Of a stretch of DNA of 8,927 nucleotides, positions 1 through 8,637 are shown one piece after another. The first letter of the stretch is position 1. The number at the start of each line of letters is the position of its first letter. The notes below the pieces were generated by a model, which saw only the letters and a list, made by a program, of their open reading frames with translations, did not search any database and was not told where the DNA came from. The position numbers were made by a program, and so were the translations under genes. The DNA is taken from positions 1-8,927 of the forward strand of contig CAYXZL010000019.1 in the NCBI GenBank assembly GCA_964469925.1, read 5' to 3'. This DNA is from CAYXZL01 sp964469925 (GTDB lineage Bacteria; Patescibacteriota; Gracilibacteria; Absconditabacterales; Absconditicoccaceae).

Positions 1-742
1 GTATCGTATCGTTCATATGAATAGGTCCTAGACTGTGTTCAGCACTTCAGACAAACATAAAATTATCTTCTTCGATGCAATACCTATCCTCTTTTGGATG
101 CAGTCTTCACATTTTATTTGCTGTATCTTGATTTATAATGACTGGTGGTATAATGATAGTGAACGTTTTGGAAGAGATGTTTAATCACTTTTTTTTGATA
201 ATATTCTTCAGGATCGTTTCATTGGTCAGTACGTCAAATGTGAATTGTACAAGGGCATACTGTAACTGTGCTAATTCCCCCTTTACATAATAGAATCTTG
301 CACCAGTAACATCGGTTGCTTTTTGTTTATCGAGAATGTCAAGCTTCTCTCCTAGTGTTTGATGGTCTTGTACTTCAAACATGAAGTTTGGTTTTATACC
401 ATATTCATATACTATTTGATTTTCATTTTCATCTTTCCCAACTGGTACTTCAGGATGGATAAAGTTTGGTAGCTCGAGCATGAGTTTGTTATACTCTTCT
501 ATTACGTTTTGATATTCTTGTTCCAACTTTCTGATCGTTTCTTTTAAACTAGTTGCTGTAGTTATGTCTTTAGCGTTTCATGCTTGTTTCTGCTTAGATT
601 TTGTTTGATCGATTTGATACTGTAGGGCTTTCCTTTGGTCATCTAGTGTAATTACTTTATCAACATCAACGTTTTTGTGTTTGTTTTGTACCGCCACCTT
701 TAATTCCTCACGACGGCTGCGGATATCGTTTATGTCTAACAT
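1..742 (-). CDS. serS: Seryl-tRNA synthetase, N-terminal part, cut by window edge
   Basis: Charges tRNA-Ser with serine in the cytoplasm. The 247 codons visible start at ATG 740-742 (MLDINDIRSRREELKVAV), the usual SerRS N-terminus, followed by the coiled-coil arm that grips the tRNA long arm (about residues 1-110). The linker LPNFIHPEVPVGKDENEN and the start of the catalytic domain (LGEKLDILD, TGARFYYVKG) follow. The last visible part, FVGSAEHSLGPIHMND, corresponds to the serine-binding TAE-type loop. Motifs 2 and 3 lie beyond the edge. Read with standard stops the gene would break at 578-580, 185-187, 107-109 and 47-49. All four are in-frame TGA, and homology continues across each when read as Gly. 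The start has no clear Shine-Dalgarno sequence. Identity is firm; only the C-terminal half is unseen. Confidence 0.95.
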
Positions 743-776
743 AGCTCGTTTGTTTTACTAATGATAAAACGAAAGT

Positions 777-947
777 TTAACTCATATTTCTTTCGCGATA
801 CACTGTCTCAATCATTTTCCCATTTGGGGAGAGGTCTTGGATACATGCCATTGTTGCACTTGATAAATGCCTATACACTTGGTAGTCTTGTTGTATCTTC
901 TTTATCTTGTTTTGCAAACTGATGTTAGGAGTATTGCAGACACACAT
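777..947 (-). CDS. Possible small protein (56 aa) upstream of serS, unrecognised
   Basis: This open frame runs from ATG 945-947 (MCVCNTPNIS) to TAA 777-779 and contains no TGA, CGA or CGG codon. The middle is lysine- and glutamine-rich (QNKIKKIQQDYQVYRHL) and the tail reads DLSPNGKMIETVYRERNMS. Two cysteines at the N-terminus form CxC. It lies 34 nt before serS on the same strand, so it could be co-transcribed with it. Against it: no family is recognised, it is short, and its first 26 nt overlap the 5' end of the nuclease gene on the other strand. An internal ATG (M32) is an alternative start that would avoid that overlap. It could simply be chance in the serS leader. Confidence 0.3.
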   Translation of the reverse strand: MCVCNTPNISLQNKIKKIQQDYQVYRHLSSATMACIQDLSPNGKMIETVYRERNMS

Positions 948-1314
948 AAGTTATGTTATCTTGTGAGTAATTGTAGGGATATGCCTTGGTTATTTGATTT
1001 CTAAGCTTCATTTTTGGTCTCACTTGCAACGTGAGCGCAAGCAAGCTATTTCTCGTTCTAAGGCTGTTGTTTTGGGTCATGTTAGTGAGGCAATAGCTCC
1101 TCTCCTTCCGTCATTTCCCTATCACTATAAAGATGTTATGTTTCTAGGAAAGTGAGTGGACTATATAGTGTTTGATGGTTTATCGAGTTGATATTTGAGG
1201 AACATTGTTTTTTTGGAGATCAAAACATGAACTGGTAAATTGAATGCAAATGAGCGTCTTATCCAGGAGTGTATTAGAAGAGGTAATGTTGTATATGATA
1301 TGTACAAACTTTAG
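922..1314 (+). CDS. Membrane-anchored Holliday-junction-resolvase-like endonuclease (PF10107-like)
   Basis: This 130-aa protein has an N-terminal membrane helix (about residues 9-26, YVILGVIVGICLGYLI), a basic linker (QRERKQAISRSKAVVLG) and a PD-(D/E)XK nuclease core. The core shows APLLPSFPY, then FLGKGVDYIVFDG (residues 74-86) and FLEIKTG (97-103), giving a plausible catalytic set of D80 or D85, E99 and K101. This matches the family annotated as endonucleases related to archaeal Holliday junction resolvase; function in that family is predicted, not proven. In-frame TGA codons encode G78, G90 and G103, and G103 is the family's KTG glycine. The frame opens just after a TAG at 883-885. ATG 922 is the only upstream ATG and keeps the whole helix. 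TTG 934 or 961 are possible alternatives. Its stop lies 9 nt from the convergent DUF2103-like gene. Confidence 0.82.
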
Positions 1315-1323
1315 GCCTGTTGT

Positions 1324-1617
1324 TTAGCTTTGTTGTATTAAGTCAGCTATTTTTTCTTTTACTTGTTCCCTGTCTTGTGTTTTACACACGATAAATATTT
1401 CTTGTGCGGTACTTCATTTTTTTATGATGTACTTTAGACCAGATGGTGTGTCGTATGAATAGGTCATGGCTGTGTGACTACTTCATTTTTGTTGTCTGTT
1501 TATTCTCCCCGGTATAATTTTTTGAATGATAGGAAACCTGGCCATTATTTGTATTGTTATATGAAATTCGGACAGAATATGGTGTTCTGTTTTTATTTTC
1601 TTGTTTCGTTTTTTCAT
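1324..1617 (-). CDS. DUF2103-like small protein
   Basis: This 97-aa protein starts MKKWNKKIKTEHHILSEF and contains RFPIIQKIIPGRI, QKGSSHTAMTYSYDTPSGL and KYIIKKGSTAQEIFIV, ending in a charged helix. The order HH near the start, IIPGRI, PSGLKY and a QE(I/V)F(I/V)V strand is what I remember for DUF2103, a family labelled as predicted metal-binding; I cannot confirm this by search. Two in-frame TGA codons are read as Gly (QQKG, KKG) and one CGA as Trp (residue 4). ATG 1615-1617 is chosen because a TAG precedes it in frame; it lies only 13 nt after the alaS stop, so the two are probably co-transcribed. A shorter product from M25 (MARFPII) is possible but would lose the two histidines. Function unknown. 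Confidence 0.6.
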
Positions 1618-1630
1618 TGTGTCATATGGT

Positions 1631-3298
1631 TTATTCGTCTTCTATAAAGTGCAAAAAAACGCCTCCGTATTTTGTGACGGATTTCACTGAGAGTTTTTTT
1701 CAATCCTCCGCTATAATAGTTCCTGTGTCGCCAGTTTGTCATCCTGATTCCGCATAAAATGGTGTTTTGTCGAAGATTATGATATGCTGGTCGTTTATGA
1801 TGAGATCTTTTAAAATTTTGGAGTTTTGTAATTCTATTGTGTTGTATCCTAGAAACTTTGTAGGTTGGATTCCCTCTAAATATTTTGCTCGATCTATTTC
1901 TTTACTAAATTTGCTGGAAGACCCTTGTTTTGCTTTTGATTTTGCTTGTTGCATCGTTGTTTCGTAAGCTCATTCATCGACAGTGAATCCGTTTTGTGCT
2001 ACTAATTCTTTTGTTAAATCGAAGGGGAATCAAAAGGTGTCGTGTAGTAGAAAGGCATCATCTCAGCTGATAACTTTAGTATTTGTGTTCTGGGTCATAA
2101 TTTCTTGGAGTTTTCTTTCTCCCCTATCTAATGTTTTTTGGAATTGCTCACATTCGTCTATTAGTACTTGTTCGATGTTTGTTACATTTTGTAGTTCAGT
2201 AAAAAAGTTTTTGTACTTGTATATTACGCTTTGCGTTAGGTCTGTTGTGAATTTTTTGATTTCTATTTTATTTGTTGTTTTAGTGTAATGAAAGAAAGCT
2301 CTTCTGATCAGTCTTCTGAGTACATATCCCCTTAGTTCATTGCTTGGAATGACACCGTCAGCGATAAGAAATACAGATGCTCTTATATGATCTGCTATTA
2401 TCCTAAACGATTGTGTTTGTTTTTTTTGTTGTAGTGTTTGCTCAGCATGTTGTACCGTGTAGGGTGGATATTTTTTGTTTGATATGTTTTCAGTAGCATT
2501 TATTATGTCTTGGAATAGGTCTGTTTCGAATATCGTTTCTTTGCCTTGTATAATCATCATAAGTCTTTCCAATCACATGCCAGTATCTACGTTTTGCTGT
2601 GAGAGTTTGCTGTACTCTCCTGCATCGTTTTTATAATACTCCATAAATACATTGTTTCGTATCTCGATGAATCTATCGTTTTCTCCTATATATCGATCAT
2701 TTGGTCCCCGATCCGCTCCCCTATCGTAGTGGAATTCTGCACATGGTCAGCAGGGTCATAGTTTTCCTGGAGGTCATCGAAAATTGTCGCATTTTTTCCC
2801 TTTCTGCATCGAGATTGCCCTGATCCTGTTTCTTTGAATTCATGCTCTAAGTAACACTTCTTCTGCCTCATGGTCGTATGGTATGAGTTCTTGGTTGTTT
2901 TCATCGTAGTATCAACCAAAGATACTACAACCTAGTTTATTTATGTCAAGTCCGGCATGTTGCGTGATAAACTCAATGGATCGTAAAAGGCTTTCTTTTT
3001 TGTAATAATCTCCAAGTGATCGATTTCCCATCATTTCAAACATAGTTAGGTGTCTTTCGTCTCCCACTTCGTCTATGTCATTTGTTCTAATGCATTTTTG
3101 TATGTTGTATAATCTTTTCCCTTGCGGGTGTGGTTTGCCAGATAAGTATGGTACTAGTGGTTGCATTCATGCGACATTGAATATTACTGTTTTGTCTTCG
3201 CTTGGTGCGACTAAGGATACGGGTTTTGCCTCTTGATGCTTTTTTGATGACCGGAAATCCGTTCGTTTTCACCTTATTTGTTCTGATGAAAAGCTCAT
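1631..3298 (-). CDS. alaS: Alanyl-tRNA synthetase, short form ending in the editing domain
   Basis: Charges tRNA-Ala. The 555-aa protein shows the class II AlaRS core in order: AGM (44), QKCIR (67-71), ERHLTMFEMMGNWSLGDYYK (81-100), DNFWGPPG (171-178), GPCGPCAEFHYDRG (181-194), EIWNNVFMEY (212-221), NVDTGMGLERL, LRGYVLRRLIRRAF, DTFGFPFDLT and TPFYAESGGQTGDTG (ending near residue 526). It stops soon after KYGGVFLHFIEDE. The HxxxH zinc motif (HTATHLLH type) of the editing domain and the C-terminal DHHA1 region are absent, whereas the usual length is about 850-900 aa. TGA encodes several invariant glycines (G44, G181, G184, the MGLER glycine, DTFG, G520). All nine Trp positions use CGA or CGG and no TGG was found. 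The invariant arginines of LRGYVLRRLIRR are AGA/AGG. Every TGA-free segment lies in one frame, so no frameshift is involved. Confidence 0.95.
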
Positions 3299-3355
3299 TT
3301 CTGTTGTATATGTTCTAAATTAAGTTTTCCTTTAGTGTTGGTGGGAAAGGAGATT

Positions 3356-5407
3356 CTACTGTTGTGTAGTCTTACTTTCGTTATTCTTTATTTCTTGAAT
3401 GAATTCAAAGAGTTTTATCTTGTATACACCTTTATCTGTGAGTATATATAAATTGACCTGATTGGAATCGTTTTCGTTGATTGACATGTCTATTATGCTT
3501 TCGCTTTCTAGATCGAGTTTGAATTTCATTATGTATTGGAGTGAAAAGTTTGTTGCATTAGCATCGTTTGTTTTTAATCATTGTGAATCGTAGACTGTTA
3601 AGGAATTGTTGTCTTTGTCAAATATCAATATGTATCTTGTGTTTACATTGGTAAGAATTTTTACGTTTTCTCCTCGTGTTTCTTGCGATTGGTCTCAGCC
3701 TAAGATAGGTATTTGACGACTGTTTAGACTGAGGGTTGTCCCCTCTCTCCATCGTTGTAAGAGTGTTTTATCTGTCGTTGATCGTACTAAGAAGCTACCA
3801 TCTATTGCCATGTTTGTTATGTCGGGGTATTGTGATCAGCTCACGATTGGCAATTGGTAGTCCGTTGCTGGTCCAAACTGTGTTTGTGATCCTATTGTGT
3901 TACGATATCTTGATATGTATATTCATTCCTGATTCAGATATGATACTTTGTTCAACACATATAAGTTTGTTTTTCCAAATATCTCCAATCATAAAATCTG
4001 ACCAGGGAACCCACCTGGGCTCTCTGTTGTCACTACAGTACTTCATGCTTTGCTTATATTGTATATGTTTCAGTTTTCATTGTAGCAGTATAGTCAGTCT
4101 CTTAAAATGTTGCTCGAACATCCTATTATTGTTTCGTCTTCTTCTGTATGAGTGACCAATGATCACCTAATATCGTTATTTACTAATCATATTATTGATC
4201 CATTGCTCCCTCACACACTTATACTGCTATTAACAACTAGTGATTTAGGCTCTCAGATACTTGTTAATTCAGTTTCGTTGAATGAGAGAATTTCCGCTCT
4301 TGTACCGTTTAGTTCGTCGTCAAAGTTTTTTAAGGCGGTTTCGTACACTATGTTAAATCATTTATTGTAATATTTTTCAATTATCCTTCTTCGATTGTCT
4401 ATGTCTTCTGGTCGATATCATTGTGACTGTATATAGTCAAGTTGTTCGATAATTGTTCTGTACATGTGGCTCTTTTCATCTGACGATGGGTCTAGCTTTT
4501 GAAAATAAGCGATGTCCTTTTTTATTTTTTCTGGAGTTATTTCGTTTTGTTTTCCGTATTCGTCGACAAACACTGGATAACTTACTATTGATGATCATTT
4601 GATGATGTTCCGTATTAGTATGATGATTAGTAGACCTAAAAATCCTATGCTGACAAGAAATTTATTTTTTTGGACAAAATTTTTGACATTTGGCTGAGGT
4701 AGCAACTTTTTTTTTGAACTAGTACTCGTGTTGATCAGTCCTCTGTCTGATGACACATCATATGTTGTGTTGATAATTAATGCGATTTCTTTCTTTTCTA
4801 TTCTCATACTTATTATTTCTTCTAGAAACTCACATATATCTTCATCTTGTGCCATAAAAACTTCGTTAAATCTTTTTATTTCTCTTTTATCAAAAACTGT
4901 GTAAACGTTGTTCCCGATGAGAATAATTTCATCCTCTGTTTGTATTTCTCACTCAACGAATTCAGAAAAAAAATCTATTTTTCAAGTAGCTTTGTATTCG
5001 TTGTTGACGGCGTAAAGTAGTTTTTTGTCTCTGAAAATCATTATGCTTACGTTTCATACTAGTGATGCCATTAGTATGTTATTGTGTAGTACTTTGATGC
5101 ATCCTTTTATTGGGAAGTAGTCAACTTTTGCCATTTTGTTTGCAAAAATCGATAACTTACTATTGAGCTCTTGTAATGTGTGTTCAAATATCTTTTTAAT
5201 TTCTCTTTGTGTTGGTGCTTTTGCTTGTTTGATTTGGTCTACTAAGAATCAAAAATATTCGTTGAAAATGTCTTTTTGAAAATCTATCAATGCGTCTGAT
5301 TGTAGTGCTATATCCATATCTATGTAAATACTCCCTTCTATTTGCTCACTATTTTGGAGAATGTGTTGTTCGTTGTTGTAAAAATGTTGACTTTGATCGA
5401 CTTTCAT
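3356..5407 (-). CDS. Single-pass membrane protein: possible PP2C-like cytoplasmic domain and possible extracytoplasmic beta-propeller
   Basis: A 683-aa protein of uncertain function. Residues 1-245 lack a signal peptide and contain GSIYIDMDI, KGCIKVLHNNILMASLVGN, MIFRDKKLLYAV, FFSEFVEGEIQTEDEIILIG, and an acidic helical stretch. This strand order loosely resembles a degenerate PP2C-type phosphatase, but the metal-binding aspartates are not evident. A basic stretch is followed by one hydrophobic helix, about 250-267 (FLVSIGFLGLLIIILIW). The remaining 415 residues are polar and Asn/Ser/Thr-rich, with repeating strand-turn units such as TNLYVLNKVSYL, TRYILIFDKDNNSLTVYDS and VNLYILTDKGVYKIKLF, suggesting a beta-propeller outside the membrane. 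More than 15 in-frame TGA codons are read as Gly, many in these turns. The gene sits between tagA and alaS with 57-nt gaps on both sides. Topology is fairly safe; the domain names are inference. Confidence 0.72.
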
Positions 5408-5464
5408 TGTTGAGAAAGAAAGTTATGTAAATAAAAAAGCACCTTTGGTCATAGGTAGCCAAAT

Positions 5465-6277
5465 CTAGGGGTTTTTCAACACTAAGTTCTTCACTCTTGA
5501 TGGTATAATCAGCCTTATTATCCCAAACATCTGCAACAATTTATTCATGTTTTTTTTTGGGTTCTGTACTACTCTCCATATTGTTTCTCCTATTCTTATT
5601 TTCACTATCCAATTAGGTGCTCTTTTTTCATAACCGGACATGAAATCTATTCGTCATCATGCGTTTATTACTAATACTCTGTTTTCTTTCAGAAAATCTT
5701 GTTTTTGCTGTACAATGATTTCTTGTGTTGGTGTTCCAATACACATGATTAGTATTTTTGTTTTTTTTCATTGGTGACTTCGTCATTTTTCTATATTTTT
5801 TCGATTGATGTCATTACCTTTGTTTTTAAAAGGAACTTGCTGATAATATCACACGTCTATGTTGTGTTGTTCTTTAAGATTTCTTATGGCATTATTAATC
5901 AGATTCTTCCCCTTACCGATGTTTATGTCATATGCTTCTATAACACTAATGTGTGCTGTGTTGTTAAAACTTTTTAGTAGGGGAAGGATAAACTCTGTAC
6001 CATTGAGGTTTTTTACCCAATGACGACTTATGAAAAAACAAAATACTTGTAATGCTATTCCATCTGGTAGTATATAATCACTCTCTAGTAGTGCTTTTTT
6101 ATATTGTAATGCTGTTTTATTTTCCGTTGTCTCGCAGAGTCTTCGTTTCATCATGTTTCCGAAATAGAGAAAGCTGATAATGAGCCGCCCCTTTGTTTGA
6201 TATGATTTTTTCATTTGATTTATTGCTGTTTGCCTGTTACCAGTATATATTTTTTTAATGATATCAATTTTGATCAT
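5465..6277 (-). CDS. WecG/TagA/CpsF-family glycosyltransferase
   Basis: Enzymes of this family (GT26) add a sugar, classically N-acetylmannosamine, to an undecaprenyl-diphosphate-linked sugar at the inner membrane face, early in teichoic acid or surface polysaccharide synthesis. The 270-aa length is typical. Signatures: DYILPDGIAL with the family aspartate, VKNLNGTEFILPLLK (the ERVxGxDL block), ILIMCIGTPTQEIIV (the GxPxQE block), then NAGGWIDFMSGYEKRAPNW and IGETIWRVVQNPKK. The C-terminal basic amphipathic tail, used for membrane attachment in TagA, follows to NLVLKNP. Two TGA codons give the GG before the CGA-encoded Trp of GGWID. TGG is also used for Trp (HWV, NWI, IWR). The start is 14 nt after the amidase-SpoIID stop, which indicates one transcript. 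The exact sugar cannot be deduced, so no symbol is given. Confidence 0.88.
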
Positions 6278-6291
6278 TGTTCTTGTTTAGG

Positions 6292-8472
6292 TTAGAAAAA
6301 TATGTCAGTTACATCGACGTCTTTGTAGTAGTATTTTATGATAGACTTGAAATCTATGCCCTTTTGAGCCATGTAACTGGCTCCTTTCCCTGATAGCCCA
6401 ACGCCATGTCCTTGTCATGGATCACAACTTGCTGCCTTGAAATCAACGGTAGATTGTAGATATGGAGTATCTGTTCGTCATCGTTGTTGTTGGGCATTTT
6501 TTGTGTATCCGGGGCTACAACTGAAATATGGTAGGATTGGTAGTGTACTGCGATAAAACACGTATGTGTTTTTGGTTGCACCAAGAGCTTCTCCTCGCTT
6601 TGTGCTTGTGTCTTCGAACCCTTGTCCGACATATTTTTGGAAACTGCGTGGATCATCTATTGCGTTATATGTCACATTTGGCGGTATGCTTGGGTGATCG
6701 TTGTTTCCATTGAGATAGTATGTTATGTATTGTTTTGTCAAGACGGCTAACACTTTACGCTTTTCGTCAGGCTCTTGATCGCTTGATTCTGCGACACCTT
6801 GTAAATAATCGTTTATATTGAGCTCGTTGATTATTGTAAATTGGTTTTGTATGGATTGTGTTTCTATGTTCTTTAGGTCTTGCTTTTGTATTATTAGTTT
6901 GCCTTTGAATACATTTCGTGGAATTCATGCGTATGATTTTCTATCATAATTGGTAACTTGCACAATTCATCACGTATTAGTGCTTTTAATGCTTACCGTT
7001 TGTGCTAGTGATCCTGTTTCGTTATTCCCTACAAATACCTTATTATCATCGTAGATGTGGATGGTTATGTTGTTTCCTGTTCGTTGCGACTCTACCGTGT
7101 TTATGTGACAATATGAGGTACATATGAATGTTCGTTGTGTTTTTGTGGTGGAGAGTTCATATAGTAGTACTTTAACTGGTATTTGTAAGATTTTTTCTAA
7201 CTCGTTCATTGTGATTTGGTACTTAATTTTTTGTATAAGATTTGTGTTTTCGTTGTTGAATTCTTTATGCTTTAGGCGATGGGCAAGTAGGTTTTCAATA
7301 TCTTTTTCCCATACTAGGTTTTTATAGAAAACTGTTTTTTCTTTGTTTTCATCTGTAATGATTATTGCTTTTGTTCCGAATGTTGGTTTCCGGTTTTGCT
7401 TTACCGTTAGTTGAATCCTATTTTTTTCTAGTTTACATTCTTTGATATCGATTGATTCGTCGTCAAGGATTTCGCAGTCTGTAATTTTTTCTCATTGGTA
7501 TGGTAAAGAGATGGTTAGTAAATTGTTGTTACTTGTTTCTATGCTATCATCATTTATGATGTTTTTGATTTTTCATTTTACTCTTTGACTGAGTAGAGAT
7601 TTTTTGACTTCTTCCCTAATGAAATTTAATTGACTGTATAAATTTTCCCCTGGACAGGATGTGTTACCAGCGTCTTCGTGTCCTATAATGCTTGGTAATG
7701 TAAGATGTAATAAATATGGGTACTTATCTGATCGTTTATGGTATGTCACTGTTTTGTCTGGATCTATGTTGTATTTGTTTGCTAGGACTGTTGCTAATTG
7801 TATGGTAGCATTGATTTGTGCTGTGTTTGGTTGGTCGTGTTCAAAGTTTCCGATGAGTGCTATACCTATTGTGTTGGGGTTGTTTCGCTTGGTATGAGCA
7901 GCCACTACATTATCTCATCAGGCTCTTCATTCATAGATTGTTCCTTGGTCATCTATAAGAAAGTTATATCCAATGTCCCCTCGTCATCTTGTTTGTGTAT
8001 GAAATTTGTATATGTTTTGAATGTGTTGTTGGATTCCGTCTTTGTGTACTTTGTCCATGTCACTGGCAGTGTGATGGAGGATAATAGCTTTTTTTGTGTT
8101 CCTGTATTGTAGTGGCCATATTAGAACCTTATTCCCTTCTTTTTCTATTATATTATCAATTTTTTCGTCGTCGGGAAAGTTTTCTTTTAAATAATTTTCT
8201 GCTATTTGTAATGGATTGACTGGTGTTGGAATGTTGTTTGGTTCTGTATTGCTTACTCATGTTTCGGTTTCTATGTCGTATTCCGTATTTGAGTTTTCTG
8301 TTGATTTCCCTTCTTTTCGTACCCTTAAGGATTCGTCTGCTCCTCGCTGGCTACGACTCACTATCTGAATTCACGGCAAATCTCGTCCTTGGGCATAGGT
8401 CTTGTTGGTATAAAGTAATTGTCCTGCACTTACAAATGCTAGGCTCATTACTATGTAGCTTTTTATATTCAT
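6292..8472 (-). CDS. Secreted peptidoglycan hydrolase: PGRP/Amidase_2 domain fused to SpoIID/LytB domain
   Basis: A 726-aa exported protein. Residues 1-28 look like a signal peptide (MNIKSYIVMSLAFVSAGQLL, then TYAQ). Residues 36-296 form a PGRP/N-acetylmuramoyl-L-alanine amidase: SRSQWGAD (39-46), ILHHTAS (131-137), RGWGDIGYNFLID (162-174), EGRAGGDN (181-188), TIGIALIGNFE, and GHEDAGNTSCPG with H265 and C273. H133 or H134 with H265 and C273 fit the zinc site. Residues 300-545 are a strand-rich region I do not recognise. The C-terminal part is SpoIID/LytB: INELNINDYLQGVAES with E562, QKYVGQGFED, YFSCSPGYTKN, DTPYLQS and GHGVGLSGKGASYMA (from 688), then KYYYKDVDV. SpoIID itself is a lytic transglycosylase acting on amidase-stripped glycan. 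ATG 8472 is chosen because it gives the signal peptide. The gene heads the cluster. Confidence 0.92.
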
Positions 8473-8506
8473 GAGTGTTTGTGAGATTTTTTGATAAACG
8501 TTTTCA

Positions 8507-8534
8507 GCTATAGTTACTTTATTGTGTGATGCAA
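8507..8534 (-). promoter_or_regulatory. Putative promoter of the amidase-glycosyltransferase-alaS cluster
   Basis: On the minus strand TTGCAT (8534-8529) and TATAGC (8512-8507) are separated by 16 nt, a reasonable housekeeping sigma-factor promoter 34 nt before the ATG at 8472. The -35 partly overlaps the 12-bp palindrome at 8533-8544. AT-rich DNA gives such matches by chance, so this is only a candidate. Confidence 0.4.
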
Positions 8535-8544
8535 GCATATGCTT
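8533..8544. repeat. Perfect 12-bp palindrome AAGCATATGCTT, possible operator
   Basis: The 12 bases are identical on both strands and lie between the two divergent genes, touching the -35 of the leftward promoter candidate. That placement would suit a dimeric repressor or activator site. No regulator gene is visible nearby, and there is no U-run to make it a terminator. Confidence 0.4.
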
Positions 8545-8566
8545 ATAAAATATTTTCTATGTTGTA

Positions 8567-8595
8567 TTGAAAACAGTATCCACTAAGAATATTAT
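8567..8595 (+). promoter_or_regulatory. Putative dnaE promoter
   Basis: TTGAAA (8567-8572) and TATTAT (8590-8595) are separated by exactly 17 nt, close to the bacterial consensus. Transcription would start near 8602, leaving about 36 nt of leader before the ATG at 8638. It is the best promoter match seen in the window. Confidence 0.55.
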
Positions 8596-8637
8596 CCTAT
8601 TACACTTTGCATGTTTCTTAGCTTATTTTTTCCCATT

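Noticed and set aside
1694..1700. Frameshift in alaS at the A7 run, which would explain the early end
   Set aside because: On recounting, the run keeps frame: TGA AAA AAA CTC TCA GTG leads straight into the KYGGVFLHF stretch expected of AlaRS.
1631..3298. alaS as a pseudogene broken by many stops
   Set aside because: All breaks are TGA at Gly positions, the frame never shifts over 555 codons, and conserved motifs continue across each one.
3736..4370. Plus-strand open frames opposite the membrane-protein gene
   Set aside because: They are Cys/Ser/Leu-rich antisense shadows with no recognisable domain, lying wholly opposite a better gene.
5420..5464. Intrinsic terminator after tagA (ACCT...AGGT then six T on the minus strand)
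   Set aside because: The stem is only four base pairs with an eight-base loop, too weak to support.
6354..6656. Alternative minus-strand frame within the SpoIID region
   Set aside because: It is out of frame with the SpoIID motifs, which are continuous when TGA is read as Gly.
7661..8474. Plus-strand open frames opposite the amidase domain
   Set aside because: They are low-complexity hydrophobic shadows; the minus strand carries clear PGRP motifs.
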